NCBI RefSeq assembly: GCF_030733425.1
Contig: NZ_JASHIZ010000017.1
Span: forward strand, 36,101-100,100
DNA length: 64,000 nucleotides
Origin: Roseovarius sp. MMSF_3350
GTDB taxonomy: Bacteria; Pseudomonadota; Alphaproteobacteria; Rhodobacterales; Rhodobacteraceae
Reading direction: 5' to 3'
Shown: one piece after another, positions 1-11,243 of the stretch
Layout: each line of letters begins with the position of its first letter
How positions within the stretch are numbered: position 1 is the stretch's first letter
Translations under genes and position numbers: made by a program
The notes under the pieces: generated by a model
Told to the model about the DNA's origin: nothing
Seen by the model: only the letters and a program-made list of their open reading frames with translations
Databases searched by the model: none

Positions 1-1
1 C

Positions 2-898
2 AACCTTCTGGGCGGCGCCGAACGCCTGCGGATCGAGGGCGAGGTCGGCGGCATAGGCGGCGACTCGGGCGGCATCGACTATCGCCTCTCCGCCCGCTTC
101 GAGCGTCCCGCAACCTTCACGCCCGACACCACCGCGTTCCTCCAGGCCCGCGCCGAGGAAGTGGACGAAGAGGACTACCGCCAGCGCACCTTCGAGGTCG
201 GCGGCGGCGTGTCACACATCTTCTCCGACGAACTCGAAGGCGAGATCGGCATCACATACCAGTATGCCGAAATCGACGACGACCTCGGCTCGCGCACCAA
301 TCAACTCCTGCTCTTGCCGGGCAAACTGACCTTCGACAACCGCGACGAACCGCTCGACGCCACCGAAGGGTTCTATGTCGGCCTCGAGGCCACGCCGTTC
401 CTCGCGCTCGATGCAGGCGACCCGGCTTTCCGCCTTTATGCCGACGCCCGGACCTATGTGGGCTTCGGCGAAAACGACACGATCGTGCTGGCCGGGCGCA
501 CCCAGATCAGCTCGGTCACAGGTGCGTCCCTGCTCGACGTCCCCCCCGAGATGCTGTTCTTCTCGGGCGGCTCCAACACCGTGCGCGGCCAGCCCTACCA
601 GTCGCTCGGCGTCGATCTGGGCGGCGGCAACACCAGCGGCGGGCGGTCCTTCCTCGCGCTCTCGGGCGAGGTCCGTGCCCGGGTGGCCGATTCCTGGCAG
701 GTGGTGGGCTTTGCCGACACCGGCTTTGTCGGCCGCGACAGCTTCGGCGGCGGAGACGGTGACTGGCATTCCGGCGCCGGTTTCGGCATCCGCTACGACA
801 CCGGCATCGGCCCGATCCGCCTTGACGTGGCCACTCCGCTCGACGGCGACGCGGGCGAGGATTACGAGTTCTACATAGGTATTGGACAGGCATTCTGA
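2..898 (+). CDS. tamA: TamA/BamA-family outer membrane assembly protein, C-terminal part
   Basis: The reading frame is open from base 2, so the 5' end lies outside the window; the first internal ATG at 161 is not the true start. The protein is the 16-strand beta-barrel (Omp85/bacterial surface antigen) part: alternating polar/hydrophobic strands, a PGKLTFDNRDEPLDATEG-like strand and loop, the 'FFSGGSNTVRGQPYQSLG' region that corresponds to the conserved VRGY/F loop of Omp85 proteins, and a terminal strand ending in aromatic Phe, as outer membrane barrels do. Its stop overlaps the tamB start by one base (TGATG), so the two are translationally coupled. TamA works with TamB in the translocation and assembly module, connecting inner and outer membranes for barrel and lipid transport. 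A BamA identity is less likely because of the tamB neighbour. Confidence 0.9.
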   Translation, partial: NLLGGAERLRIEGEVGGIGGDSGGIDYRLSARFERPATFTPDTTAFLQARAEEVDEEDYRQRTFEVGGGVSHIFSDELEGEIGITYQYAEIDDDLGSRTNQLLLLPGKLTFDNRDEPLDATEGFYVGLEATPFLALDAGDPAFRLYADARTYVGFGENDTIVLAGRTQISSVTGASLLDVPPEMLFFSGGSNTVRGQPYQSLGVDLGGGNTSGGRSFLALSGEVRARVADSWQVVGFADTGFVGRDSFGGGDGDWHSGAGFGIRYDTGIGPIRLDVATPLDGDAGEDYEFYIGIGQAF

Positions 899-3800
899 TG
901 CGCCGACTGCTTTCCCTTCTTCTGATCTTCACCTTCGGTCTCTCCGCGCCCCTGCTGGCTCAGGACCAGGAGGAAGAGGACAAGTCGTTCATCGAGAACT
1001 GGCTTCAGGACAATCTCTCCAGCGCGGGCCGCGACGTGACGGTAACCGGCTTCAGCGGCGCATTGTCCTCCAACGCCACACTGGAAAGCCTGACCATCGC
1101 CGACGAGGACGGCACATGGCTGACCATGCGCGACGCCTCGCTCGTGTGGTCCCGCTCCGCCCTCCTCGGTGGCCGGCTCGAGGTCGAGGAACTGACCGCG
1201 GCCGAGATCATTCTCGAACGCCTTCCCGCCGGCGGCGAAGGCGTCAGCCCCGATGACGCCGAGGCGACGCAGTTCGCCCTGCCCGAACTCCCCGTGTCCG
1301 TGAATGTCGAACTGGTCGAGATCGAGCGTATCGAGTTGGGCGAGTCGGTGCTGGGCGAACCTGCGCAGCTCTCGCTCGAAGGCAACGTCACACTCGCCGA
1401 CGGCGCCGGCGCCGCCAATCTCGCCATCCAGCGCCTCGACCGCAACGACAGCCTGACGTTCGAAGGCGCGTTTTCCAACGAAACCCGCGTTCTCTCCCTC
1501 GACCTCGATTTCCAGGAGGGCCGTGACGGTATCGTGGCCACGCTCCTCGGCATCCCCGACACCCCGGCCCTGCGCCTTCAGGTGACGGGCGAGGCGCCCC
1601 TGTCCGATTACACCGCACGTATAGCGCTCAGCTCCGATGGCCAACGGCGCTTTGGCGGCGCCGTGAATGTCGGCGCCATCGACGGTGACGACACGCAAGG
1701 CTACACCTTCTCCGCCGACCTCGACGGCGACCTTCGCCCGCTCTTCGAGGAACAGTTCCAACCCTTCTTCGGCGAAACCACCAGCCTCGAAGTCGCCGGC
1801 CAGACCCAGGCCAGCGGACGTCTCGTGCTCGATCAGCTTGCGATCCAGTCCGAGGCGCTGGAGCTTGAGGGCAACCTGGCCTTGTCGGCCTCCGGCTGGC
1901 CCGAGACGCTGCAACTGCAGGGCCGTATCGGCAGCGACGACGGCGAGGTCGTGCGCCTGCCCGTCTCCGGCGCGCCCACGACCCTGCAGAATGCCCGGCT
2001 CAATGCCAGCTTCGACGCCGCGCAGGACGATGCCTGGCAGGCCGAGGTCCAGATCGTCGACCTTTTGCAAGACGGGCTCAGCGTCGAGCGCGCCACGCTC
2101 TCCGGGACGGGTCAGATCACCGACGCCCCTGACAGGTCCTTCTCCGGCGACATCACCTTCAACGCCGAAGGCGTGGACCATTCCGATCCCGCGCTGGCCG
2201 AGGCCATCGGCACCGCGCCTTCCGGCACCATGACCCTCGACTGGCAGCAGGACCAGCCCCTGGTCATCGAGGCGTTTGAGGTGGAAAGCGGCAATGTCAC
2301 CCTCACTGCCACCGGCGAACTGGAAAGTCTCGAAGACGGCTTTCCCTTCACTGGCAACGCAACGCTAAACGCCGCCGACCTCTCGCGCTTTGCAGCCATC
2401 TCGAACCAGGATATCTCCGGCGCCGCCAATGCCACGCTGGAGGGCACCGGCACGCTTCTGGGCGGATCCTTCGATATCGAGCTCGAGGCCGAAACCAACG
2501 ATCTGGCCATCGGCCAGCCGCGCCTTGATCCACTGATGACCGGCCAGGGCACCCTGTCGCTCGCCGCGCGGCGCGACACCACCGGCACCGTGCTGGAACG
2601 CCTCACGATCCAGACACAGGCCCTTGCCGCGAACGCGTCGGGCCGGCTCGACGCAGAGGAAGGTCTGCTGGATATCGAGGCACGGCTGGACAACGTGGCC
2701 CAGGTCGAGCCGACACTTTCCGGCCCTGCCACGCTCACGACATCCGTCAACTGGAGCACAGGCGACGCGCTCAACATCTCCGCGCTCGAGGCCACCCTGG
2801 CGGATGCCACACTGACCGGCAGCGGCGCGGTCTTTCCCGAAGACCCCAACCTCCCCGCCGAGGGCAAGGTGACGCTCGCCGCGCAGGACCTCTCGCGCTT
2901 CGCCCAGCTTGCCGGCCGTGACCTCGACGGCGCCGCGACAGTGGTGCTCGAAGGCTCCGGCCGCATCCGCGGCGGCGCGTTCGACATCGTGCTCGACGCC
3001 GAAACCAACGATATCGAAATCGGTGAGCCGCGCGTCGATGCCCTGATGCAAGGCGCAGGCACAGTGTCCATCGCCGCGCAGCGCGACACCGACGGCACCG
3101 TGCTCGAACGCTTCTCGGTCCGCACCCCGGCGCTCGAGGCCGACGCCTCGGGCCGGCTCGATTCCGATGATGGCGAACTGACAGTGAAGGCGGAGATCGC
3201 CGATCTCGCCCGGATCGAACCGCGCATGTCCGGCCCCGCCACGCTCGACGCCGCCGCCACCTGGGAAAAAGGCGGTCCCGTCACCATATCGCAACTCGAC
3301 GCCTCGGGCGCGGGCACGACGCTCTCGGCCTCCGGCACGGTCTACCCCGAGGATACGCTCCTGCCGGTCGAAGGTCAGATGACCCTCAGCGCCAGCGATC
3401 TGTCACGCCTCGCGCCGTTGCTGGATCGCCCGCTCACCGGTACGCTCGACATGACACTCGAAGGCTCCGGACAGGTGCGCGGTCGCACGCTCGACATCAC
3501 CACCGATATCGACGGCTCCAACCTGCGCACCGGCATCGCTCAACTCGATCAGCTGATCGCCGGCAGCATCGACGCCCGCGCCTCCGTCGCTCTGGGCGAG
3601 GACGCCCCGGGCATCCGTTACATCGACATCCAGACGCCCCGCCTCACGGTCGATGCCGAAGGCAGCGGTCCCGGCGCGCCTGTAAACGTGTCGGCCCGGC
3701 TGGCCGACCTCGGCATCTTCGTGCCCGCCTTCCCGGGCGCGGTCTCGGCCAACGGCACGGTCTCCATCGTCGACCGCCGTGGCGAGCAGATCCGCGTATC

Positions 3801-5148
3801 GCTCGACGCCACCGGCCCCGGCGGCACCAATGCCCGCGTCAACGGCTCGATCAACGGATACGGCAACAGCCTCAATCTCGACGTAAACGGCTCCGCGCCG
3901 CTTGCCCTGGCCAACCCGTTCCTCGCGCCCCGCTCCATCGCGGGTCTCGCCAACTTCGACCTCAGCGTGAACGGACCGCCGACGTTGGGGTCGCTGTCGG
4001 GCGTGATCAACATCTCCGACGGTCGATTCGCCCTGCCGAGGCTCTCGACCGCCATTACAGGCATCAACGGCGCCGTCCGCCTTGCCTCGGGCCGGGCCGA
4101 AACCGACATCACCGCCTCGATGGGCACCGGCGGCAACTTTCGCGTGCGCGGCCCGATCACGTTGTCGCCTCCCTTCAACGCCAATCTCCAAGCCGCGCTC
4201 AACGACCTCGTCGTCACCGATCCCGACCTTTACACCACGACCGTTTCCGGCCAGGTCGGCATCAACGGCCCGCTCACCGGCGGCGCCACCATCGGCGGCA
4301 CGGTCAACCTGGGCCGGACCGAACTGCGCGTGCCCTCGGGCAGCGGCACCCGCACCCCGGGCGACATTCCCGAGATCACCCATGTGGGCGAACCGGCCGA
4401 CGTGCGCCGGACCCGCGCCCGCGCCGGGATCATCGGCCAGGAAAGCAGCGCCCCCGTCGCCTTCCCGCTCGACCTGGTCATCAACGCGCCGAACCGCATC
4501 TTCGTGCGCGGCCGCGGCCTCGACGCCGAACTCGGTGGCCGCGTCCGGCTTCAGGGGACCACGGCCGATGTCGTGCCCAGCGGCCTTTTCGAACTGATCC
4601 GGGGCCGGCTCGACATCTTGGGCCGCCGCATCGAGCTGACCGAGGGCGTGATCGACCTGCGCGGCGCGCTCGACCCCTACCTGCGCTTCGTGGCCGAGAC
4701 GGAAAATGACGGCATCCTCGTGCGCACCATCATCGAGGGGCTGGCAAGCTCGCCCTCCGTGACCTTCGAATCCGTCCCCGACCTGCCCCAGGACGAGGCC
4801 GTCGCGCGGCTGCTCTTCGGGCGGGGGCTCGACGACATCTCGGCCTTCCAGGCGGCCCAGCTCGTCGCCGCCGCCGCCACCCTTTCGGGCCAACGCTCTG
4901 GCGGTCTGGACATTCGCGGCGCCCTCGGCCTCAGCGATCTCGACATCTCGACCTCCGAGGACGGCGCGACACAGGTGACCGCGGGGGCCTACCTGTCGGA
5001 GAACCTCTATTCCGAGGTCACCGCCGACAGCGAAGGCAACCAGGAGATCAACCTCAACCTCGACATCGGGCGCAACCTGACCGTCAAGGGCTCGACCAGC
5101 ACCACCGGCAACACCGGCGTCGGCATCTTCTTCGAAAAGGACTACTGA
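898..5148 (+). CDS. tamB: Translocation and assembly module protein TamB
   Basis: This is a 1416-residue AsmA/TamB-like protein. Residues 1-21 form a signal anchor (MRRLLSLLLIFTFGLSAPLL). The long middle consists of short beta-strand repeats, and the C-terminal ~350 residues match the DUF490/TamB domain: 'ELIRGRLDILGRRIELTEGVIDLRG' followed by 'SVPDLPQDEAVARLLFGR' and a final 'GVGIFFEKDY'. TamB spans the periplasm as a beta-taco groove and works with TamA; lipid transport and outer-membrane protein assembly are the known roles of the family. Three tandem copies of a ~170-residue unit begin near bases 2380, 2887 and 3397 ('LSRFA...' each time). The start codon overlaps the tamA stop. Confidence 0.93.
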   Translation: MRRLLSLLLIFTFGLSAPLLAQDQEEEDKSFIENWLQDNLSSAGRDVTVTGFSGALSSNATLESLTIADEDGTWLTMRDASLVWSRSALLGGRLEVEELTAAEIILERLPAGGEGVSPDDAEATQFALPELPVSVNVELVEIERIELGESVLGEPAQLSLEGNVTLADGAGAANLAIQRLDRNDSLTFEGAFSNETRVLSLDLDFQEGRDGIVATLLGIPDTPALRLQVTGEAPLSDYTARIALSSDGQRRFGGAVNVGAIDGDDTQGYTFSADLDGDLRPLFEEQFQPFFGETTSLEVAGQTQASGRLVLDQLAIQSEALELEGNLALSASGWPETLQLQGRIGSDDGEVVRLPVSGAPTTLQNARLNASFDAAQDDAWQAEVQIVDLLQDGLSVERATLSGTGQITDAPDRSFSGDITFNAEGVDHSDPALAEAIGTAPSGTMTLDWQQDQPLVIEAFEVESGNVTLTATGELESLEDGFPFTGNATLNAADLSRFAAISNQDISGAANATLEGTGTLLGGSFDIELEAETNDLAIGQPRLDPLMTGQGTLSLAARRDTTGTVLERLTIQTQALAANASGRLDAEEGLLDIEARLDNVAQVEPTLSGPATLTTSVNWSTGDALNISALEATLADATLTGSGAVFPEDPNLPAEGKVTLAAQDLSRFAQLAGRDLDGAATVVLEGSGRIRGGAFDIVLDAETNDIEIGEPRVDALMQGAGTVSIAAQRDTDGTVLERFSVRTPALEADASGRLDSDDGELTVKAEIADLARIEPRMSGPATLDAAATWEKGGPVTISQLDASGAGTTLSASGTVYPEDTLLPVEGQMTLSASDLSRLAPLLDRPLTGTLDMTLEGSGQVRGRTLDITTDIDGSNLRTGIAQLDQLIAGSIDARASVALGEDAPGIRYIDIQTPRLTVDAEGSGPGAPVNVSARLADLGIFVPAFPGAVSANGTVSIVDRRGEQIRVSLDATGPGGTNARVNGSINGYGNSLNLDVNGSAPLALANPFLAPRSIAGLANFDLSVNGPPTLGSLSGVINISDGRFALPRLSTAITGINGAVRLASGRAETDITASMGTGGNFRVRGPITLSPPFNANLQAALNDLVVTDPDLYTTTVSGQVGINGPLTGGATIGGTVNLGRTELRVPSGSGTRTPGDIPEITHVGEPADVRRTRARAGIIGQESSAPVAFPLDLVINAPNRIFVRGRGLDAELGGRVRLQGTTADVVPSGLFELIRGRLDILGRRIELTEGVIDLRGALDPYLRFVAETENDGILVRTIIEGLASSPSVTFESVPDLPQDEAVARLLFGRGLDDISAFQAAQLVAAAATLSGQRSGGLDIRGALGLSDLDISTSEDGATQVTAGAYLSENLYSEVTADSEGNQEINLNLDIGRNLTVKGSTSTTGNTGVGIFFEKDY

Positions 5149-6041
5149 GCCGGCGCGGGCGCCTCCGGCGCCAGCAGATCTGCGACGACCCGGAACCGTT
5201 CGGCCAGCGGGCTGGTCCTGCGCCAGACCATGCCGACCTGCCGCATCGGCTGCGGGTCGCGGAACCGCGCCACCGACACCGGGGCCGACCGGGTTTCCAC
5301 CTGCACCGCCATTTCGGGGATCAGGGTGATCCCCATTCCCGCGCCCACCATCTGCACCAATGTCGACAGCGATGTGCCTTCCAGCCCGTCGCGCGGCCCG
5401 CCGCCGGGGATATTGCAAAAGGCCAGCGCCTGGTCACGGAAACAATGCCCTTCCTCCAGCAGCAACAGCCGCCGGGTGTGCAGCGCCGTCACCTCCGGCA
5501 CCGGCGCCTCCGCCTCGGCCTCGGGCCGCACCAGGACCATCGGCTCCTCGAAGACCGGGCATTCTTCCAGCGACCGCTCCGAAACAGGCAGCGCCACGAT
5601 CGCCATATCCAGCCCGCCCTCGCCCAGCTCCGCGATCAGGCGCGGCGTGATGCTCTCGCGCACCTGCACGTCCAGATCGGGAAACGCCGCGTTCAGCCGG
5701 GTCAGAAAGCGCGGCAGAAGATAGGGCGCGATCGTCGGAATCACCCCCAGCCTCAGCCGACCGCCCAGCCCCTCCTGGGCCTTGCGCGCAAGATCCGACA
5801 ATTCGTCCACCGACCGCAGGATCTCGCGCACCCGCGCGGCGAACTCCACCCCGAACCCTGTCAGCCGCACCTCCCGCGTCGTACGCTCGAACAGCGCCGC
5901 CCCCGCCGCCGCCTCCAGCGCCTTGATCTGAACCGACAACGCCGGCTGGGTGACAGCGCAGATCTCGGCGGCCTGCCCGAAATGCCCCACCCGGGCCAGC
6001 ACCTCGAAATAACGCAACTGTTTCAGCGAGAGGTTTTTCAT
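5142..6041 (-). CDS. oxyR: LysR-family hydrogen peroxide sensor/regulator OxyR
   Basis: The protein has 299 residues with an N-terminal LysR winged helix (LKQLRYFEVLARVGHFGQAAE..., residues 5-65) and a C-terminal substrate-binding-like sensor domain. The two redox cysteines of OxyR are visible as Cys200 and Cys209 in 'EEGHCFRDQALAFC', equivalent to C199/C208 of E. coli OxyR, which form a disulfide on H2O2 exposure. It is transcribed divergently from katG, its classical target. The 3' end overlaps the tamB stop by a few bases on the opposite strand. OxyR identity is strong because both cysteines and the catalase neighbour agree. Confidence 0.95.
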   Translation of the reverse strand: MKNLSLKQLRYFEVLARVGHFGQAAEICAVTQPALSVQIKALEAAAGAALFERTTREVRLTGFGVEFAARVREILRSVDELSDLARKAQEGLGGRLRLGVIPTIAPYLLPRFLTRLNAAFPDLDVQVRESITPRLIAELGEGGLDMAIVALPVSERSLEECPVFEEPMVLVRPEAEAEAPVPEVTALHTRRLLLLEEGHCFRDQALAFCNIPGGGPRDGLEGTSLSTLVQMVGAGMGITLIPEMAVQVETRSAPVSVARFRDPQPMRQVGMVWRRTSPLAERFRVVADLLAPEAPAPAQ

Positions 6042-6048
6042 AAATTTA

Positions 6049-6071
6049 ATTTATCAATCCGATGAATAAAT
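6049..6071. promoter_or_regulatory. LysR-type box (T-N11-A) in the oxyR-katG intergenic region
   Basis: ATTTAT at 6049-6054 and ATAAAT at 6066-6071 form a perfect inverted repeat with an 11-base spacer just upstream of the oxyR start. T-N11-A inverted repeats are typical LysR regulator binding sites, so this is a candidate OxyR site controlling oxyR and/or katG. Inference from sequence only. Confidence 0.5.
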
Positions 6072-6099
6072 GCAACTTATTCTCATTGAAATCCCTTGA

Positions 6100-8448
<2,349 letters not shown>

Positions 8449-8475
8449 TCGGTTGGTATTCGAAAGGAAAACAGG

Positions 8476-8503
8476 CGGCGCTCCGGGGTCTCCCGGGGCG
8501 CCG
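8476..8503 (+). terminator. GC-rich hairpin downstream of katG
   Basis: CGGCGC pairs with GCGCCG and CCGGG with CCCGG, each side with one bulge, around a 4-base loop. It lies 28 bases after the katG stop. There is no strong T run, so termination is only likely, not certain. Confidence 0.4.
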
Positions 8504-8601
8504 TCGGCGTTTCGGGCCACCCCCTGCGCAAACTGTCGCACCCCCGCCCCGGCAGTCATCCGGTCACGCCCCCCGCACGTATCCCGTGCAGAGAGGATGA
8601 T

Positions 8602-9156
8602 ATGAGAAAGCTACCCAACGACACCACGCTCCTGATCGTCGAGAATGACGATGTCTTCCGCGAGCAATTGTCCAAGGTCATGGCCAGCCGCGGTTTCGAC
8701 CCGATCCCGGTCGCCACCCTGGCCGAGGCCGCCGCCGCGATCGAGGCTCGCCCCCCGGCCTTCGCCATCATCGACCTGCATCTCGGCGAGGGCTCCGGAC
8801 TTGAGGTGATCGAGATGCTCAAGAAGCAGCGCAAGTCGGCCCGCGCCCTCGTGCTGACCGGCTACGGCAACACCCCCACCGCCGTCGCAGCGGTCAAGCT
8901 TGGCGCGATCGACTACCTCGCCAAGCCCGCCGACGGGGACGAGATCGTCGACGCCTTGCTGGCCGCCGAAGGGGTCCAGCCTCCCGCGCCCGAAAATCCC
9001 ATTTCGCCGGAAGAGGCCAAGCGCGTGCATATCGAACGCTTTCTGGAACGCACCGACGGCAACATCACCAAGACGGCGCAATTGCTCAACATGCACCGTC
9101 GCACGCTTCAGCGGATCCTCAAGCGAGAACCCGAACTGGGCAAGGACCCGGGCTGA
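8602..9156 (+). CDS. RegA/PrrA/ActR-type redox response regulator
   Basis: The product has 184 residues. The receiver domain occupies residues ~8-120, with acidic pocket 'VENDD', phospho-acceptor Asp58 in 'FAIIDLHLGEGSG', and 'VLTGYG' and 'LAKPAD' motifs. A short C-terminal Fis-type helix-turn-helix follows: 'ERTDGNITKTAQLLNMHRRTLQRIL'. The single-domain-plus-Fis-HTH layout and the HTH sequence are those of RegA/PrrA/ActR, global regulators of photosynthesis, respiration and carbon/nitrogen fixation in alphaproteobacteria. No RegB/PrrB kinase or SenC gene is adjacent, so this could be a second paralogue instead of the canonical regA. Confidence 0.85.
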   Translation: MRKLPNDTTLLIVENDDVFREQLSKVMASRGFDPIPVATLAEAAAAIEARPPAFAIIDLHLGEGSGLEVIEMLKKQRKSARALVLTGYGNTPTAVAAVKLGAIDYLAKPADGDEIVDALLAAEGVQPPAPENPISPEEAKRVHIERFLERTDGNITKTAQLLNMHRRTLQRILKREPELGKDPG

Positions 9157-9157
9157 C

Positions 9158-9556
9158 ATGCCCAAACCGCCGGACAAGCTGACGGTGTACTACGACGGGT
9201 CCTGCCCGCTCTGCCGTGCCGAAATCGGCTTTTACCGCAAACGCGACCGGGCGGACCGCATCGACTTCACCGACATCTCGCGCTGCGGCGATGCCCCGGC
9301 ACCCGATCTCGACCGCAAGGCGGCGATGGGCCGGTTCCACACCCGCCGCCCCGACGGGACGCTGGTGTCCGGCGCCGCTGGCTTTTTCGAGGTCTGGAAG
9401 CGCCTGCCCGGCTGGCACCACCTCGCCAAACTCTCGCGCATCCCCGGCGTCGTGCCGGTGGCCGAACTGGCCTATAGCGCCTTCCTGCGCCTGCGTCCGG
9501 CGCTTGTCCGTTACCTTGGCCCACGGCTGAAGAACCGCGCCGAGGGGACGCGATGA
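9158..9556 (+). CDS. DCC-family thiol-disulfide oxidoreductase (DUF393)
   Basis: This small 132-residue protein starts with the family signature 'VYYDGSCPLCRAEI', containing a CxxC pair, and ends in a short hydrophobic/basic tail. DUF393 (DCC) proteins are predicted thiol-disulfide oxidoreductases without an established substrate. The ATG is one base after the regulator's stop, and the gene overlaps the next one by four bases (ATGA), so it sits in an operon with the ABC1 kinase gene. Confidence 0.85.
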   Translation: MPKPPDKLTVYYDGSCPLCRAEIGFYRKRDRADRIDFTDISRCGDAPAPDLDRKAAMGRFHTRRPDGTLVSGAAGFFEVWKRLPGWHHLAKLSRIPGVVPVAELAYSAFLRLRPALVRYLGPRLKNRAEGTR

Positions 9557-10881
9557 ACGACCAGAACCCGCCCGACCGCAAACGTGCCGCCCGCGTGCCC
9601 ACCGGGCGCTTTTCGCGCATGGCACGGACCGGCGGCATGGCGACGGCGCTGGCCGGCAATGTCGTCACAAACGGCGGATGGGAACTGCTGCGCGGGCGCA
9701 GACCCCGACTGCAGGACCTGCTGATGACGCCCTCCAACGTCACCCGCGTCGCCGATCATCTGGCAAACATGCGCGGCGCGGCGATGAAGGCGGGCCAGCT
9801 TCTGTCGATGGAAACCGCCGACATGCTCCCGCCCGAGCTTGCCGACATCCTCGCCCGCCTGCGCGCCGACGCCCAGTTCATGCCGCCCGCGCAGCTGAAG
9901 AAAGTGCTGGCCGCCAATTGGGGCCGCGATTTCCTGCGCCATTTCAAACACTTCGACGTGCACCCGATTGCCGCTGCGTCCATCGGACAGGTCCACCGGG
10001 CGCAGACCCGCGATGGCCGCGACCTTGCGATCAAGGTGCAATATCCCGGCATCCGCGACAGCATCGACAGCGACATGCGCAACCTCGGCCTGCTCCTGCG
10101 CCGCTCCGGCATGATGCCCGCCAGTTTCGACACGGACGGCCTGCTGACCGATGCCGCCGCGCAGCTGCACGAGGAAACCGACTACGCGCGCGAGGCCGCA
10201 GCCCTGAACCGCTTTCGCGCGCATCTCGCGGATGACCCCGATTTCGTCCTGCCTGTTGTCCATGACGACCTCAGCACATGCGACATCCTGGCCATGGGCT
10301 ATGTCGACGGTCGCAGCATCGAATCAACTGTCGGGATGGATCAGCCTACCCGCGACCGCATCGCCACAGCGCTCATCACGCTCACCCTGCGCGAGCTCTT
10401 CGAACTGCGCGACATGCAGACCGATCCCAACTTCGCCAACTACCGCTATCAGCCCGACACGGGCCAGATCGTCCTGCTCGATTTCGGCGCCACGCTGGAA
10501 TTCGCCCCGGACCGAGTGGACACTTACCGCGCCCTTTTCAACGCCGCGCTGAGCGGTGACGATGCCGCGGCCTGGGACGCGATGATCGCCATCGGCCTCG
10601 TCGATTCGGACACGTCCGATACCGACCGCGCGCATATCCTGCGCCTTTTCGGAATTGCCGCCGAACCGCTGCGTCAGGGCGGCACGCTCGATTTCGCCAC
10701 CTGCGGCCTCTTGGCCCGCCTGCGCCACGAGGGGCTGCTTCTGGCCGACGAACAGGTCGACATCCACGCGCCGCCCACCGACACGCTTTTGCTGCAACGC
10801 AAGGTGCTGGGCTGCTACCTTCTTGCCGAACGTCTGGGTGCAAAGGTCGATCTCGACCCAATTCTTGCGCGCTTCGCCTAA
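9553..10881 (+). CDS. ABC1/UbiB-family atypical kinase-like protein
   Basis: The protein has 442 residues. ABC1 (AarF/UbiB/ADCK) hallmarks are visible: '[10 protein letters not shown]' (KxGQ motif, about residues 76-86), '[10 protein letters not shown]' (Ala-rich loop), '[11 protein letters not shown]' (invariant Lys), and '[11 protein letters not shown]...[11 protein letters not shown]' (DPxxxN and DFG). Family members support ubiquinone biosynthesis or lipid homeostasis. It is shorter than UbiB and lacks the C-terminal paired transmembrane helices, so it belongs to the soluble ABC1 subgroup. The four-base overlap with the DCC gene suggests co-expression. Confidence 0.88.
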   Translation: MNDQNPPDRKRAARVPTGRFSRMARTGGMATALAGNVVTNGGWELLRGRRPRLQDLLMTPSNVTRVADHLANMRGAAMKAGQLLSMETADMLPPELADILARLRADAQFMPPAQLKKVLAANWGRDFLRHFKHFDVHPIAAASIGQVHRAQTRDGRDLAIKVQYPGIRDSIDSDMRNLGLLLRRSGMMPASFDTDGLLTDAAAQLHEETDYAREAAALNRFRAHLADDPDFVLPVVHDDLSTCDILAMGYVDGRSIESTVGMDQPTRDRIATALITLTLRELFELRDMQTDPNFANYRYQPDTGQIVLLDFGATLEFAPDRVDTYRALFNAALSGDDAAAWDAMIAIGLVDSDTSDTDRAHILRLFGIAAEPLRQGGTLDFATCGLLARLRHEGLLLADEQVDIHAPPTDTLLLQRKVLGCYLLAERLGAKVDLDPILARFA

Positions 10882-11066
10882 TCCTTGCCCCGCGCCCGCT
10901 TGCACCGCTCCGAACAATAGCGGACCTCGTCCCAGACCTTTTCCCACTTCTTGCGCCACGCGAAGGGCCGGCCGCACGCCGCGCAGACCTTCGTCGGCAG
11001 ATCCGATTTTCGACGCGTTTTCATGGCGTTCGCCTGACGTTTCCCGATCCTTGGCATCGCACTCAA
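10878..11066 (-). CDS. DUF2256 zinc-binding protein
   Basis: This is a short basic protein with four cysteines in 'VCAACGRPF' and 'VRYCSERC', the DUF2256 pattern (CxxC...CxxxC with '[12 protein letters not shown]' between). Function is unknown; the arrangement suggests a structural zinc ribbon. Start is uncertain: TTG at 11066, ATG at 11057 or ATG at 11024. The last gives 48 residues and is closest to the usual family length. It converges on and overlaps the ABC1 kinase gene by four bases. Confidence 0.75.
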   Translation of the reverse strand: MSAMPRIGKRQANAMKTRRKSDLPTKVCAACGRPFAWRKKWEKVWDEVRYCSERCKRARGKD

Positions 11067-11243
11067 ATAGCACGGAACAGGGCACGATCACGCCCCAACG
11101 CGCACGTCATGGCCGTTTCACCTTCCGTTTTTCAAGTGACGTGAAGGCATCTTGCCATTCGTTTGCTTGCAGCGCCGGAACACTCGGTTATCATCCCCCG
11201 ATCAGCCCGAGGATCAACCCGGGCGATATCCAGGGAGATATTC

